Shown piece after piece: positions 40,382 through 47,955 of a stretch of DNA of 64,000 bases (within the stretch, counting starts at the first letter, position 1; the number at the start of each line of letters is the position of its first letter). The translations under genes and the position numbers were made by a program. The DNA is taken from NCBI GenBank assembly GCA_021738535.1, contig JAIPBU010000018.1, positions 1 through 64,000 on the forward strand, written 5' to 3'. Below the pieces are notes generated by a model that saw only the letters and a list, made by a program, of their open reading frames with translations, did not search any database and was not told where the DNA came from. The DNA comes from Bacteroidales bacterium (lineage in GTDB: Bacteria > Bacteroidota > Bacteroidia > Bacteroidales > VadinHA17).

Positions 40382-42382
40382 TCAATCACCTGCAATTTCA
40401 TCCACCAGCCTGTCATCTGCAATATACGGAATAGTAATCTGTAATTCGGGGCTGCGTTCCATTTCACGTACAGCAGTAAACATAGCTCCTTCATTCCTTG
40501 CCCAGCTTCGCCGGGCAATACCGTTATTTACATCCCAGTGAAGCATCATTTTAAGCCTTTTTTCAGCTTCCGCAGAACCATCCAGTAAGAGGCCAAAGCC
40601 TCCGTTTATTACTTCTCCCCATCCTACTCCTCCACCGTTGTGTATGCTCACCCAGCTGGCCCCCCTGAAAGAATCTCCTATCACATTCTGTACTGCCATA
40701 TCAGCAGTATAAGCAGACCCGTCATAAATATTTGAAGTTTCCCTGAAGGGGGAATCAGTACCGGAAACATCATGATGGTCGCGACCAAGGACTACCGGTG
40801 CACTAATCTTACTCTCTTTAATAGCCTTATTAAAGGCTGCGGCAATCTTAATCCGGCCCTCTGCATCTGCATACAGGATACGTGCCTGGGATCCGACAAC
40901 GAGTTTATTCCTTCCCGCTTCCCTTATCCAGTGTATATTGTCAAGCATCTGCTGCTTTATCTGCCCAGGTGATTTTTCAGCAATTTCCTCAAGTACTCTG
41001 ACCGCAATATTGTCTGCCTCCTGCAGGTCGTCCTGCCTGTTGGAACAGCATACCCACCTGAAAGGTCCGAAACCATAATCAAAACAGAGGGGACCCATTA
41101 TATCCTGAACATAGCTGGGATAACGAAAACTTCTGTCAGCATTCATTATATCAGCTCCTGCCCTGCCTGATTCAAGGAGGAAAGCATTTCCGTAATCAAA
41201 AAAATATGTTCCCTTGCTGGTATGACGATTAATTGCTTCTACCTGACGCCTCAGCGAACTTCTTACAAGTTCCCTGAATTTCTCCGGGTTATCTGACATC
41301 ATACGATTTGACTCATCAAAACTGATGGCGGCCGGATAATAACCGCCTGACCAGGGATTATGTAATGAAGTCTGATCCGAACCAAGGTCAATTTTAATAT
41401 TTTCAGAGTCGAATATCTCCCAGACATCAACAATGTTTCCGTGGTAAGCCAGTGAAACTGTTTCGCCTTCCTGTTGAGCTTTGAGAGTACGTTTGCACAG
41501 GTATTTAATATCATCTATAACTTCATCAACCCAGCCCTGGGAAAAACGTTTTTCTATTGCAGCCCTGTTTACTTCCGCAATAACTGATATAACACCTGCA
41601 ATGGTTGCTGCTTTGGGTTGAGCACCTGACATACCACCTAGACCGGAAGACACAAAAAGTACTGAACGATTTTCTTCGGCCTTTATCAACCTGATGGCAT
41701 TGAGTATTGTTATGGTAGTTCCATGAACGATACCCTGGGGACCAATGTACATATATGAACCGGCTGTCATCTGCCCGTACTGGCTTACACCCATTGCATT
41801 AAAGCGTTCATAATCATCCTTGCCGGAATAATTGGGAATAACCATTCCATTTGTTACAACAACTCTTGGAGCATCCGCATGTGAAGGGAACAGGCCCAGG
41901 GGATGACCTGAATAAATAACAAGAGTCTGATTATCAGTCATAGTAGCCAGGTATTTCATAACCAGCCTGTACTGGGCCCAGTTTTGAAAAACAGCGCCAT
42001 TGCCACCGTAGGTAATAAGCTCATCCGGGTGCTGAGCCACTTCAGGGTCCAGGTTATTGCTTATCATCAGCATAATGGCAGCCGCCTGCCTGGATTTATG
42101 GGGAAAATCGTCAATATGCCTGGCATGTATCTTATAATCAGGCCTGTACCTGTACATATAGATCCGGCCGTATCGCTTTAACTCGTCCGCAAATTCAGGA
42201 GCAAGTATCCCGTGAAGATTTTTGGGAAAATATCTCAGTGCATTCTTAAGGGCAAGTATCTTTTCATCCCGGCTTAATATGTCTTTTCTTTTAGGCGCGT
42301 GATTAAGCTTTTTGTTATAATCTTTCTTCCCGGGAAGTTCGTCGGGTATGCCTTCCATTATCTGACTGTGGAATTCCTTCAT
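40382..42382 (-). CDS. hutU: Urocanate hydratase
   Basis: The 666-residue protein shows the urocanase hallmarks: YGGNGAVFQNWAQYRLVM, YSGHPLGLFPS, GSYMYIGPQGIVHGT, a GLGGMSGAQPKAATIAG NAD-binding stretch, RWVCCSNRQDDL with the conserved Cys, and NGGGVGWGE near the end. It converts urocanate to imidazolone propionate in histidine breakdown, using tightly bound NAD. It is about 110 residues longer than the Pseudomonas enzyme and fits the longer form found in Bacteroidota and animals. The other histidine-pathway genes (hutH, hutI, ftcD) are not in this window. Confidence 0.95.
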   Translation of the reverse strand: MKEFHSQIMEGIPDELPGKKDYNKKLNHAPKRKDILSRDEKILALKNALRYFPKNLHGILAPEFADELKRYGRIYMYRYRPDYKIHARHIDDFPHKSRQAAAIMLMISNNLDPEVAQHPDELITYGGNGAVFQNWAQYRLVMKYLATMTDNQTLVIYSGHPLGLFPSHADAPRVVVTNGMVIPNYSGKDDYERFNAMGVSQYGQMTAGSYMYIGPQGIVHGTTITILNAIRLIKAEENRSVLFVSSGLGGMSGAQPKAATIAGVISVIAEVNRAAIEKRFSQGWVDEVIDDIKYLCKRTLKAQQEGETVSLAYHGNIVDVWEIFDSENIKIDLGSDQTSLHNPWSGGYYPAAISFDESNRMMSDNPEKFRELVRSSLRRQVEAINRHTSKGTYFFDYGNAFLLESGRAGADIMNADRSFRYPSYVQDIMGPLCFDYGFGPFRWVCCSNRQDDLQEADNIAVRVLEEIAEKSPGQIKQQMLDNIHWIREAGRNKLVVGSQARILYADAEGRIKIAAAFNKAIKESKISAPVVLGRDHHDVSGTDSPFRETSNIYDGSAYTADMAVQNVIGDSFRGASWVSIHNGGGVGWGEVINGGFGLLLDGSAEAEKRLKMMLHWDVNNGIARRSWARNEGAMFTAVREMERSPELQITIPYIADDRLVDEIAGD

Positions 42383-42485
42383 AATATTATAAAGATAGAT
42401 TTGTCAAAATTTCACACTAAGGTAAAAAAAGACAAAAAGAAAATAAAGTACTTAATCAGAATCTGTTGCCGGAACAGGGTACTAC

Positions 42486-43247
42486 CTACTTTTCTTCATC
42501 CAGGATATCATCATCAACAAGTATACGCCCACAGTACTCGCATACAATAATTTTTTTACGCGACTTAATATCAAGCTGTCGCTGAGGGGGGATCTGGTTA
42601 AAACAACCTCCGCAGGCATCTCTTTGTACCGGTACAACAGCAAGACCGTTTCTTGCATTCTGCCTGATACGCCTGTACGCACTTTTTAACCTTTCCTCTA
42701 TAGAACCTGATATCTTCTCAGATTCTTTAACCAGTGTTTCTTCTTCCTTCCTGGTATCCTCGATAATAGAATCCAGTTCTGAAGACTTATTTTCAAGGTC
42801 GCCCTTAAGATCTTCCAGGTTCTTTTTTGATTCATCAATTACTTCCTTCTTATCATCTTTCATTGATGAAAATTCCTTAATCTTCTTTTCACACAGCTCA
42901 ATTTCAAGGGTCTGGTACTCTATTTCCTTGGAAAGTGAATCATACTCCCTGTTGTTTCTGACATTATTCTGCTGGTCTTCATACTTTTTAATGAGTGCCT
43001 GTGATTCAACAATCTCATTTTGCTTGGTCTTCACAGCCTTATCCAGCTCATTAACCTCTTCATTCAACTTGCCAATTCGTGTTTCCAAGCCTTCTACTTC
43101 ATCTTCAAGATCCTGAACTTCAAGTGGTAATTCACCTCTCAGGATTTTAATTTTATCAACTTCCGAATCAACTGTCTGTAAGCGGAACAATGCCTGCAAT
43201 TTTTCTTCAACTGTCATTTCTTTCTTGCCTGCTTTCACTTTTTCCAT
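42486..43247 (-). CDS. Coiled-coil protein with C-terminal C4 zinc ribbon
   Basis: Most of the 253 residues (about 15-180) form a long charged coiled coil. The C-terminal part has two CxxC pairs, in CGGCFNQIP and CEYCGRIL, which form a zinc ribbon. This is the DUF164/zf-RING_7 family, widespread and often next to a Nif3-like gene, as it is here (13-base overlap). Its biochemical role is unproven; nucleic-acid binding is assumed for the family. It is the last gene of the cluster that begins with the M23 gene at 46777. Confidence 0.88.
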   Translation of the reverse strand: MEKVKAGKKEMTVEEKLQALFRLQTVDSEVDKIKILRGELPLEVQDLEDEVEGLETRIGKLNEEVNELDKAVKTKQNEIVESQALIKKYEDQQNNVRNNREYDSLSKEIEYQTLEIELCEKKIKEFSSMKDDKKEVIDESKKNLEDLKGDLENKSSELDSIIEDTRKEEETLVKESEKISGSIEERLKSAYRRIRQNARNGLAVVPVQRDACGGCFNQIPPQRQLDIKSRKKIIVCEYCGRILVDDDILDEEK

Positions 43248-44344
43248 GCCTGTAAATAATTTACTGGATTTGTATTTATTTCTGAAAAACGGACTGCAAA
43301 TTTAGGGAATTTTTTTGTAATAAGCTCATTTATTATTTCCAGTGCGGGTAATTCACTCTCATAATGCCCTATATCGGCAATTAACATATTGCTTCGCCCC
43401 TCGAAGAAAGAGTGATATTTTATATCAGCTGTAATATAAGCATCTGCACCGGCAGACAGTGCCATACCTGTATAGCTTGCTCCTGAGCCTCCCATAACAG
43501 CTACCCTCCTTACTTTTGACCCTCTGAAGGATGTATGCCGTATCCCCTTTGCATTAAATATTGCAGATACACTTTCCAATAATTCTTTTTCTTCAACTGC
43601 CTTATTGAGATCACCAATACATCCCAAACCTGCCCCGGGCACTGCATTTTCAATCTTAAAAATATCAAAAGCAACTTCCTCGTAGGGATGTGCTTCAATC
43701 ATAGATTTAATTACTTGACTTTTCAGATGAACCGGCAATACGGTCTCAACCCGTATTTCCTTTTCAGAGTGATCTGAGTTCTGATCTCCGGCAAAAGGGT
43801 CGGTTCCGGGACCTGCACGAAAAGTGCCATATCCTTCAATGTTGTATGAGCACCTGTCATAATTGCCAATATTACCAGCACCTGCATTGAATATTGCTGC
43901 ACGAACCTTATCTGCATAATTGAGCGGCACAAAAACGGCCAGCTTAAGTAAATTTCCTTCGAGAGGTACAAGCGGGATAATATTTTCCAAGCCCAGTTTT
44001 TCTGCCATCCTGTAACTCACACCGCCTTTTACGATGTCAAGGTTGGTATGCATGCTGTAAATGGAGATATTATTTTGTATTGCCTTAAGAACAACTCTCT
44101 CAACCTCAGTACTTCCAGTGATTCTTTTTAATCCCCCGAAAATAAGAGGATGATGAGTAATCACCAGCTTACAACCTTTTCGCAGGGCTTCATCAATCAC
44201 ATTTCCTGTAACATCCAGGCTGAGAAGAGCAGAATTAATTTCTTTGTTCATCTCCCCTACCTGTAAGCCTGAATTATCATATGATTCCTGGAAAGAAGGC
44301 GGAACATAATATTCAAGATGATTAACAAGATCTGATAATTTCAT
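43235..44344 (-). CDS. Nif3-like dinuclear metal centre protein
   Basis: A TTG at 44353 begins the frame, but the ATG at 44344 (MKLSDLVNHLE) is the likely start, giving 369 residues. The N-terminal half has the metal-binding ITHHPLIFGG motif. A middle insertion (about 130-235) follows the YqfO type, with HPYEEVAFDIF. The C-terminal half completes the fold with GGSGASYTG and DIGHYESE. Family members form hexamers with two metals per subunit; some act as GTP cyclohydrolase 1 type 2 proteins but the role is not settled. It overlaps the zinc-ribbon gene by 13 bases. Confidence 0.9.
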   Translation of the reverse strand: MKLSDLVNHLEYYVPPSFQESYDNSGLQVGEMNKEINSALLSLDVTGNVIDEALRKGCKLVITHHPLIFGGLKRITGSTEVERVVLKAIQNNISIYSMHTNLDIVKGGVSYRMAEKLGLENIIPLVPLEGNLLKLAVFVPLNYADKVRAAIFNAGAGNIGNYDRCSYNIEGYGTFRAGPGTDPFAGDQNSDHSEKEIRVETVLPVHLKSQVIKSMIEAHPYEEVAFDIFKIENAVPGAGLGCIGDLNKAVEEKELLESVSAIFNAKGIRHTSFRGSKVRRVAVMGGSGASYTGMALSAGADAYITADIKYHSFFEGRSNMLIADIGHYESELPALEIINELITKKFPKFAVRFSEINTNPVNYLQAWKK

Positions 44345-44354
44345 GGCTGACAAA

Positions 44355-44693
44355 CTATTTTAGATCTTCCTGTATTTTTACAAGGAGTTTTCTTATATTT
44401 TTTAAACTCTGAATAACTTCATGGTTCCTGTCCACATCCCCGGGATTATCAGTCATTTTCTTTTTAGCCCCTGCCAGAGTCATCCCCTTTTCTTTGAGCA
44501 GAAAATGTATCATCCTGAGCTTATCAAGATCTTCAGGAGAAAACAACCTGTTACCCTTTTTATTCTTCCTGGGTTTGATAATATCAAATTCTTTTTCCCA
44601 GTATCTCACCGCGGAGGTCTGAACCCCAAGTATATTGGCTACTTCACCTATTGAATAGAACAATTTACCTTTATTTTGATCACTCGCTTCCAT
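44355..44693 (-). CDS. MerR family transcriptional regulator
   Basis: The 112-residue protein carries a winged-helix MerR DNA-binding domain at about 10-80: FYSIGEVANILGVQTSAVRYWEKEF, then NRLFSPEDLDKLRMIHFLLKEKGMTL. No ligand-binding cysteines or long effector domain follow, so it is a short form of unknown signal. It sits inside a wall-related cluster and overlaps the CapA-like gene by 14 bases. It may regulate this operon; no operator was identified. Confidence 0.9.
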   Translation of the reverse strand: MEASDQNKGKLFYSIGEVANILGVQTSAVRYWEKEFDIIKPRKNKKGNRLFSPEDLDKLRMIHFLLKEKGMTLAGAKKKMTDNPGDVDRNHEVIQSLKNIRKLLVKIQEDLK

Positions 44694-45810
44694 AAGAGGG
44701 CATCAATTTAATATATCCTTCATCATTTATTATTATTCCGCTATCCGTGAAATCCGTTTTTGTCAGTTCCCGGACTTTAAAAATAGCTCTTTTTTGCGGA
44801 TCAGGATTTACATGTCCGTATAAATTCTGATAAACCGGTAATATCCTGCCTCCCAAAAACTTCCCGGAAGGATCAATGCAGACTTTAATCATGGGGGCAT
44901 AACCATTTGGTCCCCTGAGGTTAAATCTCCTGTAAGTGCAAAAATTTCCAAGGCTGTAAGCAATAAACCTGTTTTTGTAAACTTCAACCGCCCGGCTTAC
45001 ATGGGGTCCGTGACCCAGGATAATATCAGCCCCGGTATCAATGGCCATGTGTGCAAATTCGTAGATATTCCCCCTGTTCTCGCCGTAGTAAAACTCTTCC
45101 TCGCGTGTTACGTGCTGGTTATCCGCACCCTCAGCTCCGCCATGTATTGAAACTACGGTAATATCACAGCTATCACTCAGCATCCTGATAATGGCCCTTG
45201 CTTTTCCCTTATCATGAAAATTCATACAACCTTTATTGGGTGCAAAAGCACAGAATCCTACCAGGATACTGTCACGAATCCTTCTTATACTCCAGGGATA
45301 CTCTGAAGTTCCTGCGTATGATATTCCGAGCGAATCAAGCAGGAAGGCTGTGGTTTCCTTTGCCGGGTATCCAAAATCGCCAATGTGATTATTGGCAATA
45401 CTAATCAGGTCATAACCTGCCGAATCAAGTACACCGGCATATTTTTCGGGAACCCTGAATGCATAACATAAGGTTGTATCCCTGCATTTTTTTACAAGCC
45501 TGGCATCATCAGAGAAAGGGCCTTCCAGGTTACCGAATGTAAGATCAGCATCAGCCAGCGTCCCGATAACAGATGATAAAAGGGGATATGGGCTATTCCC
45601 GGGTGGGAGGTATGAAGCATCCGGGAAAGATGTTCCCATCATTATGTCTCCTGTTGCGATAATAGAAATTGTATCCGACCTGTTGACATTGTAATTTGCA
45701 GTGTCCTGCCCATTTACTGCAGGATATACAAACAACAAAAGCACCAGGAATTGCCTGTAAAAAGGATGGCAATACACATAATGCAATATGGCCTTAATAA
45801 TACTAATCAA
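44680..45810 (-). CDS. CapA family protein (poly-gamma-glutamate synthesis type)
   Basis: The 376-residue protein has a hydrophobic N-terminus (about 18-34, ending NGQ) that should act as signal or anchor. It carries the CapA/PgsA metallophosphoesterase-like motifs: TGDIMMGTSFPD, FGNLEGPF, IANNHIGDFG, SIHGGAEG and GHGPHVSRAV. The start is taken as TTG at 45810; it overlaps the end of the M23 gene by 8 bases, which suggests translational coupling. Proteins of this family take part in capsule or wall-polymer handling; the substrate here is unknown. Confidence 0.88.
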   Translation of the reverse strand: MISIIKAILHYVYCHPFYRQFLVLLLFVYPAVNGQDTANYNVNRSDTISIIATGDIMMGTSFPDASYLPPGNSPYPLLSSVIGTLADADLTFGNLEGPFSDDARLVKKCRDTTLCYAFRVPEKYAGVLDSAGYDLISIANNHIGDFGYPAKETTAFLLDSLGISYAGTSEYPWSIRRIRDSILVGFCAFAPNKGCMNFHDKGKARAIIRMLSDSCDITVVSIHGGAEGADNQHVTREEEFYYGENRGNIYEFAHMAIDTGADIILGHGPHVSRAVEVYKNRFIAYSLGNFCTYRRFNLRGPNGYAPMIKVCIDPSGKFLGGRILPVYQNLYGHVNPDPQKRAIFKVRELTKTDFTDSGIIINDEGYIKLMPSYGSE

Positions 45811-46777
45811 AAGATTGCCCGCTTCTCATTGAGAGTTCTATCATTCTTTCATATTCCTCAGGGCTCAGGTCATTGAAATAATAATTTGCCGGATCTACCT
45901 TTTTACCATTATGATGCACTTCGTAGTGAAGGTGAGGTGCAGTTGATAAACCTGTACTTCCGACATATCCTATAACATCTCCCCTTTTTATAGTCTTACC
46001 CACATAAAGATTATTAAACCTGTTCATATGAGCATACAGAGTTTCATAACCATACCCGTGATCAATAATAACATGATTTCCAAAACCTCTTTTTGAACTT
46101 CTTATACGCACAACTTTGCCATCTCCCGTTGCGTATATTTCAGTTCCTGTGGAGGCAGTAAAATCCATTCCATAGTGAAATTTCCTGATTTTATAAATGG
46201 GGTGTATCCTGTATCCCCAGCCGGAGGCCGTTCTTGTAAGATCCTTGTTGGAAATGGGCATTATGGCAGGTATACGACTCAGCATTTCTTCTTTTTCACT
46301 CGCCAGGTCTTTAAGTTCATCAAAAGACTTTGATTGCACATAGGTCTTTTTCTTTATCCTGTCAAGCCTTACTGCAGTTTCGATAACTATCCTCGAGTTA
46401 TCATAACCCTCCAGTTCCTCATACCTGTTTACACCTCCTATACCTCCTTCTCTCAGTGATGTAGGAATTGGTTCCGCTTCAAATATTGTACGATAAAGGT
46501 TATCGTCAGTTTCCTGTAAATGGGCCAGTACTTTTTCTACCTTATCCAGGTCCTTGCTGAGCAACTCGTACTGTAACCTCATCTGGGCATTCTCGCGTTT
46601 AAGAACTTTCTCTTTTGGCGAATCAAACAGAAAGGTAAATATTGCCCCGTACATTATCGCCAGAACCAGCGATCCTACAAAATATGCCAGGAAACGAAGG
46701 AATCTTTCGCCAAAGGTCCTTTGTATCCTGTCAAAGCGCAGGGTTTCGGGATTATATTTATATTTCGTTTTTGCCAT
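45803..46777 (-). CDS. M23 family LytM-type metallopeptidase (membrane-anchored)
   Basis: I use the ATG at 46777 (MAKTKYKYN) rather than the upstream TTG, giving 324 residues. A transmembrane segment lies at about 32-52, then a coiled coil (about 55-95). The C-terminal M23 domain has the zinc ligands in HYGMD and HLHYE, with DHGYGYETLYAHM. It should cut peptidoglycan cross-links or activate amidases in the periplasm. It is the first gene of a run with capA-like, merR, nif3-like and zinc-ribbon genes. A paralogue lies just upstream at 46885. Confidence 0.92.
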   Translation of the reverse strand: MAKTKYKYNPETLRFDRIQRTFGERFLRFLAYFVGSLVLAIMYGAIFTFLFDSPKEKVLKRENAQMRLQYELLSKDLDKVEKVLAHLQETDDNLYRTIFEAEPIPTSLREGGIGGVNRYEELEGYDNSRIVIETAVRLDRIKKKTYVQSKSFDELKDLASEKEEMLSRIPAIMPISNKDLTRTASGWGYRIHPIYKIRKFHYGMDFTASTGTEIYATGDGKVVRIRSSKRGFGNHVIIDHGYGYETLYAHMNRFNNLYVGKTIKRGDVIGYVGSTGLSTAPHLHYEVHHNGKKVDPANYYFNDLSPEEYERMIELSMRSGQSFD

Positions 46778-46793
46778 AGTCAAAATTCTGCTG

Positions 46794-46801
46794 CAAAGAT
46801 A
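46794..46801 (-). promoter_or_regulatory. Candidate -7 box of the M23-capA-merR-nif3 cluster
   Basis: The minus strand reads TATCTTTG (TAnnTTTG), 16 bases before the ATG at 46777. The -33 region is AT-rich but without a clear TTTG. Confidence 0.45.
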
Positions 46802-46884
46802 GCATAAATATAATAAATTGAATTAATTGGAGCTTCCACAGCCTTCTTCATCATGCTAAAAGAAACAAAAAAAACAGTAAATTG

Positions 46885-47847
46885 TTATTTGGAAGTTGAA
46901 TTTTCAAATGCAGTAATCATTTCAAAATATTCATTTTTTGTTAATTCGTCGTGAAAATAGTAGACGGGGTTTTTTACTTTTCCATAGTAATGCACCTCAT
47001 AATGTAGGTGAGGTCCGGAAGAAATACCGGTGCTGCCGGAAAGTCCCAGGAAATCGCCCCTCGTTACTTTTTCTCCCACTGTTATATCAACTTTACTTAA
47101 ATGGCCGTATATGGTAACAAATCCGTAGCCATGGTTTATCTCAACCATTTTTCCAAAACCATAGGGACTCCATCCTGCCCGGGTCACTGTTCCGGAGCCG
47201 GTTGCATAAACTTCGGTACCGCGCGGAGCGCTGAAATCCTGACCATGATGCCACCTTGGTGTTCCCAGGACCGGATGCTTATGCCTGTACATCAAGCCAT
47301 CGCCAAGAGGAATATTAACATTCACCGGCCGGATAAACGGCATGTGTTCGAGCTTATCTTTCCATTCAGCAGCCTCCGGAACGATTTCATCAAATGATCT
47401 TGATTGTATGTAGGTTTTTCTCAAAAGCCTGTCGGTCTTCCGCCTTGCGGACAACATAATATCACTGTTCTTATAACCGGCCAGTTCATTATATTTGTGG
47501 GTACCTCCATAGCCTGACTGCCGGAATGAACCGGGTAACTTATCCATATTGAAAACAGGCCTGTATACATTGTCTTCAGACATTGCAATCTCTTCCAGGT
47601 CTGATTCTACGTTCTGAAGTTTCTTTTCAAGTAAACTGTATTTATAACGTATTTCCTCCAGGTCAGATTGTAGTCTCTTTTCCTTCGGAGCCCCGAATAA
47701 ATGCTTGAATGCCAGACCATAACCTGCAGCTACAATTATTGAAACAAGCAATAATATACTGAATTTGAAAATCCGTTTACCCGGTGAAGGTTTGTATACC
47801 TTGTAAACCAGCTCTTTCTTATCTAAAAAATACCTCTTTCCCAGCAT
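46885..47847 (-). CDS. M23 family LytM-type metallopeptidase, paralogue of the downstream gene
   Basis: Start placed at ATG 47847 (MLGKRYFLDK), one codon after a TTG, for 320 residues. The layout equals that of the gene at 45803: membrane segment (about 28-50), coiled coil, then an M23 domain with HHGQD and HLHYE zinc motifs and NHGYGFVTIYGHL. Both share the DNxYRxxF and YxELxGYxNSxI linker motifs, so they are tandem duplicates. It has its own promoter candidate and is separated from its paralogue by about 107 bases. Confidence 0.92.
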   Translation of the reverse strand: MLGKRYFLDKKELVYKVYKPSPGKRIFKFSILLLVSIIVAAGYGLAFKHLFGAPKEKRLQSDLEEIRYKYSLLEKKLQNVESDLEEIAMSEDNVYRPVFNMDKLPGSFRQSGYGGTHKYNELAGYKNSDIMLSARRKTDRLLRKTYIQSRSFDEIVPEAAEWKDKLEHMPFIRPVNVNIPLGDGLMYRHKHPVLGTPRWHHGQDFSAPRGTEVYATGSGTVTRAGWSPYGFGKMVEINHGYGFVTIYGHLSKVDITVGEKVTRGDFLGLSGSTGISSGPHLHYEVHYYGKVKNPVYYFHDELTKNEYFEMITAFENSTSK

Positions 47848-47885
47848 CAACTAATTTGAAGATTGATTTTTTCCATCAGGTGGAG

Positions 47886-47916
47886 CAAATCTAATTTAAA
47901 TAAACTAATTTTACAA
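47886..47916 (-). promoter_or_regulatory. Promoter of the first M23 peptidase gene
   Basis: On the minus strand TTG (47914-47916) is followed after exactly 20 bases by TAGATTTG (47886-47893). Both elements and the spacing fit the Bacteroidetes -33/-7 pattern. The ATG at 47847 is about 38 bases downstream. Confidence 0.6.
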
Positions 47917-47955
47917 GCCATTTATGTGTCATCATGTTAACGGTTGAATATTTTT

